Source of the DNA: Rheinheimera lutimaris
GTDB lineage: Bacteria; Pseudomonadota; Gammaproteobacteria; Enterobacterales; Alteromonadaceae
NCBI RefSeq assembly: GCF_013283795.1
Contig: NZ_JABSOD010000002.1
Location: forward strand, 1 to 64,000
Direction of reading: 5' to 3'
Length of the DNA stretch: 64,000 nt
Shown: piece after piece, positions 28,112-35,686 of the stretch
Position numbering within the stretch: the first letter of the stretch is position 1
How the letters are laid out: every line of letters begins with the position of its first letter
The notes under the pieces: generated by a model
Databases searched by the model: none
The model's input: only the letters and a program-made list of their open reading frames with translations
Told to the model about the DNA's origin: nothing
Program-made: the position numbers and the translations under genes

Positions 28112-29164
28112 ATGGATATTACCGAATTATTGGCCTTTAGTGTGCAACATAAAGCGTCGGATTTACACCTTTCAGCCGGTGTACCACCACTTATCCGCGT
28201 CGACGGCGACGTGCGTAAGCTGAATATTCCACCCTTGTCACACAAAGAAGTGCACGCGTTAGTGTACGAGATTATGACTGACAAGCAGCGTAAAGAATAC
28301 GAAGAAAACCTGGAATCAGATTTTTCTTTTGAAGTGCCTAACCTGGCCCGGTTCCGGGTGAATGCTTTTGTGCAGAATCGCGGTGCTTCTGCCGTGTTCC
28401 GTACCATCCCCAGCGAAGTGCTGACACTGGACGATTTGGGCGCACCGGATATCTTTAAAAAAATTGCCGATAACCCACGCGGATTGGTGCTGGTAACCGG
28501 GCCGACCGGCTCAGGTAAAAGTACCACCTTGGCGGCGATGGTCGATTATATTAACACCACGCGCCATGATCATATTCTGACCATTGAAGACCCGATAGAA
28601 TTTGTCCACAACAATAAATCCTGCCTGGTTAACCAACGTGAAGTGCACCGTGATACTCACAGTTTCAGCAATGCTCTGCGCTCAGCGCTGCGCGAAGATC
28701 CTGACGTTATCCTGGTAGGTGAGTTACGTGATTTGGAAACTATCCGTTTAGCCATGACAGCTGCAGAAACCGGTCACTTAGTGTTTGGTACCTTGCACAC
28801 CACCTCAGCACCGAAAACCATCGACCGTATTATCGATGTGTTCCCGGGCGAAGAAAAAGACATGGTACGCTCAATGCTGTCTGAATCGTTACGTGCGGTT
28901 ATCTCGCAAACCCTGTTAAAAAAGGTTGGTGGTGGCCGTATAGCAGCGCATGAAATTATGGTGGGTTTACCGGCTATTCGTAACCTTATTCGCGAAGATA
29001 AAATTGCCCAGATGTATTCAGTGATCCAAACCGGCGCCGCGCACGGCATGCAAACCATGGATCAGTGTCTGGTTAATTTGGTCAACCGTGGTTTGGTGTC
29101 GCAAAAAGATGCGGCTGCCAAAGCCCAGGATAAAAACACTTTCGGCGCCATGGGCAGGATATAA
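28112..29164 (+). CDS. pilT: PilT, type IV pilus retraction ATPase
   Basis: This 350-residue hexameric ATPase depolymerises type IV pili for twitching motility. It has the PilT start MDITELLAFSVQHKASDLHLSAG, Walker A GPTGSGKST (130-138), the Asp box (LTIEDPIEFVH), Walker B (DPDVILVGELRD), a His box (TGHLVFGTLHTTSA) and the C-terminal AIRNLIREDKIAQM motif needed for retraction. The ATG at 28112 has GGAG upstream within the 30-bp gap to yggS. pilU follows directly. Confidence 0.97.
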   Translation: MDITELLAFSVQHKASDLHLSAGVPPLIRVDGDVRKLNIPPLSHKEVHALVYEIMTDKQRKEYEENLESDFSFEVPNLARFRVNAFVQNRGASAVFRTIPSEVLTLDDLGAPDIFKKIADNPRGLVLVTGPTGSGKSTTLAAMVDYINTTRHDHILTIEDPIEFVHNNKSCLVNQREVHRDTHSFSNALRSALREDPDVILVGELRDLETIRLAMTAAETGHLVFGTLHTTSAPKTIDRIIDVFPGEEKDMVRSMLSESLRAVISQTLLKKVGGGRIAAHEIMVGLPAIRNLIREDKIAQMYSVIQTGAAHGMQTMDQCLVNLVNRGLVSQKDAAAKAQDKNTFGAMGRI

Positions 29165-29170
29165 CAGCTT

Positions 29171-30295
29171 ATGCAACTGGATGACTTTCTTGAGAAAATG
29201 GTGGCTGAAAAAGCCTCGGATATGTTTGTTACCGCCGGCATGCCGGTGGCGGCAAAGATCAACGGCGAGCTGTTGCCGATAGACGAGACACCGCTAACTG
29301 ATGCCGGCTCATTAAAGCTGGTGTTGTCGGCGATGAACGACAAGCAGCAACAAGAGTTTATGACCAGCAAAGAATGTAACTTTGCCATAGCCAATGAGTT
29401 GGGGCGTTTTCGGATCTCGGCGTTTTGGCAGCGTGACTGCGCCGGCATGGTGGTGCGGCGTATTGTTACCCAAATTCCGAACGTGGATGATTTGGGCCTG
29501 CCACCCATTATGAAAGAAGTGATTATGTCTAAGCGTGGTTTGGTGCTGTTTGTCGGTGGTACCGGCACCGGTAAATCAACCTCGCTGGCGGCACTGTTGG
29601 GTTATCGCAATAAAAATGCCAAGGGCCATATTCTTACCATCGAAGATCCGATTGAATTCGTGCATGAACACCATAAAAGCTTAATTACCCAGCGCGAAGT
29701 AGGCATTGATACCGAGTCGTTTGAAGCTGCGCTGAAAAGCTCGTTGCGCCAGGCGCCGGACGTTATCCTGATTGGTGAAATACGCAGCCAGGACACTATG
29801 GAATATGCGCTGTCGTTTGCCGAAACCGGCCATCTGTGTATTGCTACTTTGCATGCCAATAATGCTAACCAGGCGATAGACCGCATAATGCACCTGGTGC
29901 CGAAAGAAATGCACCAGAAGCTGTTGTTCGATTTATCACTTAACCTGCGCGGTATCGTAGCACAGCAACTGGTGCCGACGGCCGATGGCCAAAGTCGGGT
30001 TGCAGCGATAGAAGTGTTGCTTAATTCGCCGCTGATTGCCGATTTAATTGCCCGGGGCGAAATGGGCGAAATTAAAGCGGTAATGACCAAATCACGTGAG
30101 CTGGGCATGCAAACCTTCGACCAGGCACTGTATGACTTATATCAGCGCGGTCAAATCAGTTACGCCGATGCGCTGCATCATGCCGATTCACCAAACGACC
30201 TGCGTTTGATGATCAAGCTGCGTAGCGGCGACACCAAAGGCGCAGGTTTTCTGTCTGGCGTGACAATTGAAGGCTTTGAAAACAAAGACGAATAA
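29171..30295 (+). CDS. pilU: PilU, PilT-dependent retraction ATPase
   Basis: This 374-residue PilT paralogue assists PilT in forceful pilus retraction. Walker A is GGTGTGKST (129-137), with LTIEDPIEFVHEHHKSLITQREVG, RQAPDVILIGEIRSQDTM and TGHLCIATLHANNANQAIDRI. It begins 6 bp after the pilT stop and is the usual partner. The C-terminal extension past residue 345 is longer than in PilT, as normal for PilU. Confidence 0.96.
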   Translation: MQLDDFLEKMVAEKASDMFVTAGMPVAAKINGELLPIDETPLTDAGSLKLVLSAMNDKQQQEFMTSKECNFAIANELGRFRISAFWQRDCAGMVVRRIVTQIPNVDDLGLPPIMKEVIMSKRGLVLFVGGTGTGKSTSLAALLGYRNKNAKGHILTIEDPIEFVHEHHKSLITQREVGIDTESFEAALKSSLRQAPDVILIGEIRSQDTMEYALSFAETGHLCIATLHANNANQAIDRIMHLVPKEMHQKLLFDLSLNLRGIVAQQLVPTADGQSRVAAIEVLLNSPLIADLIARGEMGEIKAVMTKSRELGMQTFDQALYDLYQRGQISYADALHHADSPNDLRLMIKLRSGDTKGAGFLSGVTIEGFENKDE

Positions 30296-30321
30296 GCGGT
30301 TGCAACCTTTGGAGGCGGTAC

Positions 30322-30753
30322 ATGAGCATTGCACAAATTATGACCCATCGTAACCGCCTTGTAACTACTGCGGCTGATGCCAGCCTGGCCTCGCTACGTG
30401 ATGTTTTTGCCAAAGCCCGGTTTCAGCACGTGCCTGTGACAGACAGCAGCAACCGGTTGGTGGGTATAGTGTCAGTGAAAGATTACTTTCGTGAGCTGAG
30501 CCCGGTAATGGACTCGGCCAGTGACCCGGCAATAAGCTTGTTTATCCGCAGCCGCAAGGTACATCAGGTTATGGTGTCACCGGTTATTACCGTTAACGAA
30601 AACACCACAGTAAAACAAGCAGCCGCACTGTTGTTGCAACACAATATCGGTTGTTTGCCGGTTGTCGACGGCCAAAAACATTTAATAGGGTTGGTGTCGT
30701 GGAAGGATATTATGCGCGCCGCGTTAACCAGGCCAGCCGCGCCGGCGGTTTAA
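30322..30753 (+). CDS. Two-CBS-domain protein
   Basis: This 143-residue protein is a single Bateman module (two CBS domains, about 5-65 and 80-140). It ends each domain with the usual VPVTDSSNRLVGIVSVKDYF and LPVVDGQKHLIGLVSWKDIM. Such modules bind adenylate-type ligands. It has an AGGAGG-like site and follows pilU by 26 bp, so may be in its operon. A similar but distinct CBS protein lies at 35129. The stop overlaps the convergent transglycosylase stop. Confidence 0.85.
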   Translation: MSIAQIMTHRNRLVTTAADASLASLRDVFAKARFQHVPVTDSSNRLVGIVSVKDYFRELSPVMDSASDPAISLFIRSRKVHQVMVSPVITVNENTTVKQAAALLLQHNIGCLPVVDGQKHLIGLVSWKDIMRAALTRPAAPAV

Positions 30754-31472
30754 CCGGCCTGCTGATAGCGCTTGTGTAAAATAGTCACCCGCTCAACATA
30801 AGCCCGGGTTTCGGCAAACGGCGGAATACCATTGTAACGCCGCACATTGCTGCTACCGGCGTTATAAGCCGCCAGTGCCAGCGCCATTTCACCATTGTAT
30901 TGCTTTAACAGCTGAGCCAGATAACGGCTGCCGCCGGCGATATTTTGCTCCGGTGCGCTAGAATTGGCTACGCCCAGTTCTGCTGCGGTTTTCGGCATCA
31001 GTTGCATCAAGCCAACCGCACCTTTGCGTGACACTACAGCCGGGCGAAACGCCGACTCGGCATGGATCACTGCACGGATTAACGCCGGGTCCAGTTGATG
31101 TTCTGTGGCAGCAGCACTGATTAAGCGGTTATAAGGCCGGATGTAAAGCGGGGTAGTGTGCCAGTTGACCTTTGATTTCGGATCACAGGCGAAGCAATCA
31201 AACCGCACTACCTGGTAAGGCCGGTTTAATGGCTGGCGATCAGAAAAAATGGCTGTGCCATCGTTTTTTAATGATTTATAAACCGCAACCTGAGGCAGGG
31301 CTTTACGCTGTGGCTGTATTGGCAGTGCTTGTGGCCTGTCGTCCGGGGATAACTTCAGTTGTTTTTTGCCATTGTCAGCTTCAACCTCTGCAGATTGCAC
31401 TACAAGGCTGGCTAAAGCTCCGCTAAAGTAACAAGCAAACAGAATAACGCGCAGCACTGATGTCAGATCCAT
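30750..31472 (-). CDS. Exported lytic transglycosylase (SLT domain)
   Basis: This 240-residue protein cleaves peptidoglycan glycan strands. The signal-like N terminus (MDLTSVLRVILFACYFSGALA) is followed by a low-complexity basic/Pro section and a DUF4124-like patch (AVYKSLKNDGTAIFSDRQP). The SLT domain then has catalytic Glu in RAVIHAESAF, GAVGLMQLMPKTAAELG and ALAAYNAGSSNVRRYNGIPPFAETRAYV. A GTG at 31499 would add nine residues; the ATG at 31472 better places the signal peptide. The CBS gene converges on it with overlapping stops. Confidence 0.88.
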   Translation of the reverse strand: MDLTSVLRVILFACYFSGALASLVVQSAEVEADNGKKQLKLSPDDRPQALPIQPQRKALPQVAVYKSLKNDGTAIFSDRQPLNRPYQVVRFDCFACDPKSKVNWHTTPLYIRPYNRLISAAATEHQLDPALIRAVIHAESAFRPAVVSRKGAVGLMQLMPKTAAELGVANSSAPEQNIAGGSRYLAQLLKQYNGEMALALAAYNAGSSNVRRYNGIPPFAETRAYVERVTILHKRYQQAG

Positions 31473-31600
31473 TTCGTCAGGGGATCGCAAGTAAAGCACT
31501 AAGCCGGCGAAATCTCAAGCAGAGCAGTGTTACATCTTCAGGTTTCGGCAGCGCCGCAGAGAGAGTATGATGGCGCCACTAACCTTTAGCTTGGATCCTG

Positions 31601-31891
31601 ATGCAAATTGATATAACTAACTTACCGGCGTCACAAGTCAGCTGTACTAACTGTCGCGCCAGTTGTTGCCGGCTGGAAGTGATGCTGATCTCCGATACCG
31701 GTGTGCCGGCAGAGCATATAGCCGTTGCTGCCGATGGTGGCGAAACTATGCTGCGCTTAGCCGATGGCTGGTGCTCAGCGTTAGATCGCGACACCTTAAG
31801 CTGTACCATCTATGACAACCGGCCGTGGATTTGCCGCGAATTTGAAATGGGCTCCTATGAGTGTCTGGATGAGCGCGCGGCACACAGTTAA
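31601..31891 (+). CDS. YkgJ family cysteine cluster protein
   Basis: This 96-residue protein carries the metal-binding pattern CTNCRASCC near residue 15, then WCSALDRDTLSCTIYDNRPWICREFEMGSYEC. The family (CxxCxxxCC plus later Cys) is assumed to bind iron-sulfur or zinc. Function unknown. It is a single plus-strand gene between two minus-strand genes. Confidence 0.88.
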   Translation: MQIDITNLPASQVSCTNCRASCCRLEVMLISDTGVPAEHIAVAADGGETMLRLADGWCSALDRDTLSCTIYDNRPWICREFEMGSYECLDERAAHS

Positions 31892-31907
31892 ACCGCAGCC
31901 CGGTTAT

Positions 31908-33191
31908 TCAAGTTGATTTATCGCGGTGCAACTGACGGTTTATCCACAACAATACGCCAGCGACAATTACCACCACCAATGGCAAACTTATGCTCTGCCA
32001 TTTACCGACATTAAGCCCGGGTAACCAGTAACTCAGTGCATACAGCGCTTTGTCAGCCAACTGCACGGCGTAGTAGCTGATGGCCACCAGTGATAAACCC
32101 TCTACCATTTGCTGCATATTCAGCTGCAGTTTGGCGCGTTTATCCATTGACGCTAATAGCTGCTGATTTTGCTGCTCTAATTTTAAATTGATGCGGGTGC
32201 GTAGTAACTCGGTAGAGCGGCCAAGCCGGCCCGACAGCGCATTTTGGCGAAACACCACTGACTCGCTGGTACGAAAGGCCGGCGTTAAGCGCCGCTCGGT
32301 AAAGTCCTGCAAGGATAACAAGCCCTCTATCGGCGTTTCATTTAAGCCTTTTATTCTATCCAGCGTAAGTTGATAATACGCTGCCGTGGCTTGTAAACGT
32401 GAGCTGGTTTCGGCTATTAAATGTTCAGTTTGCGCCGCCATAGTGGTAATTTCGTTTAGTAAGCGTTCGTCATCACTGCGCTGATGTTCTATGCGTTGGG
32501 TAATATCTGACAGCTGTTGCTCCAGCAGATTAAGCTTGGCCAGCGCCTGGCGTGACATCGGCCAGCCCAGCAAAGACAGCTTGCGGTAGTTACCCAAATC
32601 GAACAGTTGCTGCACCAGGCGCCCCAGCGCTGCCGGGCTTAAACCCTGATCCAGTAACAGCATACGGCCGGCGCCTTCAGCATGTTTTTGAAAATCCGTC
32701 CAGATACGTGCTTTTTGTCCCGCCAGCAGGCTGCTGATGCAGTTATCCGGGTTAAACAACATATTAATATTGCCGTTTGCTTTTAGCTGCGCCGGCGTAA
32801 CCACGCTTAGCTGCACCACGCGAAAAACCTGACCCGGGATATCATCCAGCCAGTTTTTGCCGGGTAAAAAATCCAGCGGATCGTCAAACAGCTGTTTTTC
32901 ACTACCCGGTTGAATAAACACATAGCTGGAAAACTCGCCGTGTTTTTCAAAGCGCAGTGTGCCACCGAACAGTGGCAGATTAATATCATGGTCGGTTTCA
33001 CTGAAATGGCTGCCTTGCTGACTGGCCAGCTGCTGCATAAAGCTCAGTTCGCTGCTGCGCGATGCCGGTGACACCGTCAGCATAAACTGGCACAAGCGGC
33101 ATGGGGCACTGAGCGCCGGAAAAGTGCGTTGTTGCAGTTCTTTATCCAATACATCGCGCAGTGGATGGCTGCGGTTATGTAATCCGGTCAT
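31908..33191 (-). CDS. DUF3422 family membrane protein
   Basis: This 427-residue protein matches DUF3422: HPLRDVLDKELQQRTFPALSAPCRLCQF near the start, then a mixed domain, a long helical section (about 205-350) and the motif YYAVQLADKALYAL before C-terminal hydrophobic helices (about 365-420). It is an inner-membrane protein of unknown function. An AAGGAG site stands before the ATG. Confidence 0.88.
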   Translation of the reverse strand: MTGLHNRSHPLRDVLDKELQQRTFPALSAPCRLCQFMLTVSPASRSSELSFMQQLASQQGSHFSETDHDINLPLFGGTLRFEKHGEFSSYVFIQPGSEKQLFDDPLDFLPGKNWLDDIPGQVFRVVQLSVVTPAQLKANGNINMLFNPDNCISSLLAGQKARIWTDFQKHAEGAGRMLLLDQGLSPAALGRLVQQLFDLGNYRKLSLLGWPMSRQALAKLNLLEQQLSDITQRIEHQRSDDERLLNEITTMAAQTEHLIAETSSRLQATAAYYQLTLDRIKGLNETPIEGLLSLQDFTERRLTPAFRTSESVVFRQNALSGRLGRSTELLRTRINLKLEQQNQQLLASMDKRAKLQLNMQQMVEGLSLVAISYYAVQLADKALYALSYWLPGLNVGKWQSISLPLVVVIVAGVLLWINRQLHRDKST

Positions 33192-33506
33192 ACAAATGCT
33201 CCTTAGTCAGAGGACAAAACACGCGGATGAGCATAAATACCGTTAGTGTGGCTAAAGCAGACGCCATGCCAGCTCTATGGTCTGGCGCAGTGTAGAGCGG
33301 CTTTGCGACTAAATTATTGCTAACTAATGATATTTTTCTGACGCTGTGGCGAAAATGCTGACGGGCTGCCGGCCGGTGGGCTACCATTTGCCCTGTAATA
33401 ACGCAAAAATGGCGCAATACGGTGCGTGCAGCGATACTTTTACCCTTGTCGCGGGCTACAATTAGCGTCTTATCCTGGTGTGCTTTCCTGTTGGACTATA
33501 TCGTTT
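33192..33506. other. 315-bp intergenic region without a gene
   Basis: This region separates the divergent DUF3422 and EamA genes. It holds the ribosome site of DUF3422 and a weak inverted repeat (GCCAG...CTGGC near 33269). I see no RNA gene, terminator, clear promoter or dispersed repeat core. In-frame read-through from 33426 into EamA exists, but it lacks membrane-protein features. Confidence 0.6.
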
Positions 33507-34397
33507 ATGCCTGTGTTGCTTAATCGCAGTATCGTTGTGGCTATTGTCAGCGTGGTGTTGGCGATGATCACTATTCAATCCGGCGCCTCTGTCGCCAAAC
33601 AATTATTTCCGCTGATAGGCCCGGAAGGCACTACTGCGCTGCGGCTGGGTTTTTCGGCGCTGGTACTGTGGCTGGTGTTCCGGCCATGGCGCAGCTTGCC
33701 AAATACCAGGCGCGACTGGACTGCTATCGTTACTTATGGCGTATGTCTTGGCGGAATGAATATTTTGTTTTATCTGGCTATAGCGCGTATTCCGCTTGGT
33801 ATTGGCGTGGCGCTGGAGTTTACCGGGCCCCTGGCGGTGGCGCTGTTTTCCTCAAGGCGTAAGCGCGATTTAATCTGGGTCGGTTTTGCCATCGCCGGTA
33901 TTTTATTGTTGTTGCCGGATATGCGCGGTGTGGATGCATTAGATCCGGTTGGTGTGGTGTTAGCACTGGCTGCCGGCGCCTGCTGGGCAGGCTATATATT
34001 ATTTGGTAAAAGAACAAATGCGCAGGCCTCAGGCGGCATTACGGTGGCGCTGGGCATGACGGTGGCGGCTGCGTTTTTGGTGCCCGTTGGTGCCATCAGT
34101 CAGGGTATGGCGCTGCTGAGTTGGGAAGTGTTGCCGTTGGGGCTGGTAGTGGGTATTTTATCCAGCGCCTTACCGTATTCATTAGAGATGGTAGCGCTTA
34201 GAAATATGACATCACAAAACTTCAGTGTGTTTATGAGCATGGAGCCGGCTATTGCGGCTTTGGCGGGTTTTTTGATACTGGCCGAACTATTGACGCTATG
34301 GCAGTGGTTAGCGATTGCTTTGGTAATTATGGCGTCGCTTGGCAGTTCGTTAACGTCCTCTGAGGCAAAACCTGCCTCAGAGGAGGTAACGGCGTAA
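33507..34397 (+). CDS. EamA family exporter (RhtA-like)
   Basis: This 296-residue protein has about ten membrane helices in two EamA halves. It resembles threonine/homoserine exporter RhtA in IQSGASVAKQLFPLIGPEGTTALRLGFSALVLWLVFRPW and in the second half LPYSLEMVALRNMTSQNFSVFMSMEPAIAALAGF. It probably exports amino acids or related metabolites. An upstream start at 33426 would add 27 non-hydrophobic residues; ATG 33507 begins directly before the first helix. Confidence 0.88.
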   Translation: MPVLLNRSIVVAIVSVVLAMITIQSGASVAKQLFPLIGPEGTTALRLGFSALVLWLVFRPWRSLPNTRRDWTAIVTYGVCLGGMNILFYLAIARIPLGIGVALEFTGPLAVALFSSRRKRDLIWVGFAIAGILLLLPDMRGVDALDPVGVVLALAAGACWAGYILFGKRTNAQASGGITVALGMTVAAAFLVPVGAISQGMALLSWEVLPLGLVVGILSSALPYSLEMVALRNMTSQNFSVFMSMEPAIAALAGFLILAELLTLWQWLAIALVIMASLGSSLTSSEAKPASEEVTA

Positions 34398-34425
34398 TTA
34401 AGGCTTACGTATCAAGACTTATACC

Positions 34426-34914
34426 TTAAGATTTTGGCATAACCACGCTGTCTAACACGTGAATGACACCATTGCTGGTTTCAATGTCAGTGGCAATCAC
34501 CTGAGCGCCGTTTACATAGACTTTGCCATCTTTTACTTCAATTGCTAAATCCTGGCCCTGTACTGTTTTGGCAGACGTCAGATTTACCACATCAGCGGCC
34601 ATTACTTTGCCTGCTACCACATGGTACGTCAGTACATTAGTCAGTGCAGCTTTGTCCGCTACCAGGGCATTTAAATCTGCTGCAGGGATTTTGGCAAAAG
34701 CAGCGTCGTTAGGCGCAAATACGGTGAAAGGGCCTTTGCTTTTCAGCGTATCAACCAGCTCAGCAGCCTGCACCGCGGTTACTAAAGTAGAGAAATTGCC
34801 TGCAGCCACGGCGGTGTCAACAATATCGGCCTTCATTTTATGGTTGTGCGCCTGAGCAGTAATCAGCAGTGAGCCAAGTAATAAAGAACCGGTAATAAGA
34901 TGTGACAGTTTCAT
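34426..34914 (-). CDS. Exported fasciclin-domain protein
   Basis: This 162-residue protein has a signal peptide ([22 protein letters not shown]) and one FAS1 domain. FAS1 motifs are [16 protein letters not shown] (H1 region), [15 protein letters not shown] and [13 protein letters not shown] (H2). FAS1 domains mediate adhesion, but the role of bacterial single-domain secreted versions is unclear. It is monocistronic. Confidence 0.93.
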   Translation of the reverse strand: MKLSHLITGSLLLGSLLITAQAHNHKMKADIVDTAVAAGNFSTLVTAVQAAELVDTLKSKGPFTVFAPNDAAFAKIPAADLNALVADKAALTNVLTYHVVAGKVMAADVVNLTSAKTVQGQDLAIEVKDGKVYVNGAQVIATDIETSNGVIHVLDSVVMPKS

Positions 34915-35128
34915 AATATTTCCTTTTTTAGTGCAAAGTTGGACATAACAGTCGGCTATAACAACGCCACGGCGGCAAAATAAGATCAGATTTATATTTT
35001 TCAGCTGTTGCTAAACTAGGCAATTTTATTGGCCGTACGCGAAAAAAGTTGATCCAGTTCGGTGCAGCAGCGGTCATTTTTCGCTATATCTATCAGTTAA
35101 TATCCGGATATTGCTAAAGGAGCTATGT

Positions 35129-35560
35129 ATGACTATTGCCACTGTTGCTGAATTAATGACGATTGATCCGCTATGCGTAACACGGGACGCCAGCTTAAAA
35201 GACGCCCATGATTTAATGCGCAATAAAAACATTCGTCACATCCCGGTTATTGACGCTAAAGGCGAGCTGGTGGGTATGCTAACGCAGAAAATTATGGTGG
35301 CTAAGGTAATGGGCTTAATGGCGCAATATGGTGCTACCGCGCTGGAGCGCAAAGAAAAGCAACAGCTGGTGGCTGATATGATGGCAACTGACTTTGCTGC
35401 TATTACACCGGAGCAATCTTTAAAAGACGTAGCCGGTTTTTTTGTCAAGAACCGTCATGGCTGTATGCCGGTGGTAGATGAAAACAATAAGCTAAAAGGT
35501 ATTCTGACTTCGTCGGATTTTGTCCGGTTGGCGGCGGAATTATTGGAGAAGGCAAATTAG
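35129..35560 (+). CDS. Two-CBS-domain protein
   Basis: This 143-residue Bateman module begins TIATVAELMTIDPLCVTRDASLKDAHDLM and ends with MPVVDENNKLKGILTSSDFVRLAAELLEKAN. A linker of about 20 residues joins the two CBS domains. It probably senses adenine nucleotides. AAAGGAG at 35116-35122 supports the ATG at 35129, although a TTG at 35111 is in frame. Monocistronic. Confidence 0.87.
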   Translation: MTIATVAELMTIDPLCVTRDASLKDAHDLMRNKNIRHIPVIDAKGELVGMLTQKIMVAKVMGLMAQYGATALERKEKQQLVADMMATDFAAITPEQSLKDVAGFFVKNRHGCMPVVDENNKLKGILTSSDFVRLAAELLEKAN

Positions 35561-35584
35561 AGATAAGGCCCGGATTTAGTGAGA

Positions 35585-35625
35585 ATCGAGCCTACAGGGA
35601 CGTATTTACGGCGTGTCTGTGTGGA
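35585..35625 (+). repeat. Dispersed palindromic element, partial copy A
   Basis: The core GAGCCTACAGGGA-C-GTATTTACGG then GCGTGTCT (35588-35618) is the same core as in the copies at 40512 and, reversed, at 40622 and 52905. The GGCATGGATGCC hairpin and long arms are missing, so this looks like a truncated copy. The neighbouring GGTTCGACTC is not part of a tRNA. Confidence 0.7.
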
Positions 35626-35655
35626 CAAGTCGGTTCGACTCGAAGCTGTGAATTA

Positions 35656-35677
35656 AAAAGGGCCTTGCGGCCCTTTT
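35656..35677. terminator. Rho-independent terminator
   Basis: AAAAGGGCC, loop TTGC, GGCCCTTTT. It lies between the convergent CBS and S46 peptidase genes and reads as a terminator on both strands. Confidence 0.85.
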
Positions 35678-35686
35678 GGCGGATGT

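Noticed and set aside
30750-30753. Overlapping stops of CBS and transglycosylase genes as a sign of error
   Set aside because: Convergent 4-bp overlaps are common and both frames are intact.
33426-33506. 27-residue N-terminal extension of the EamA exporter
   Set aside because: Not hydrophobic, and the family starts at the ATG at 33507.
35620-35650. GGTTCGACTC resembling a tRNA T-loop
   Set aside because: No acceptor, D or anticodon arms can be formed around it.
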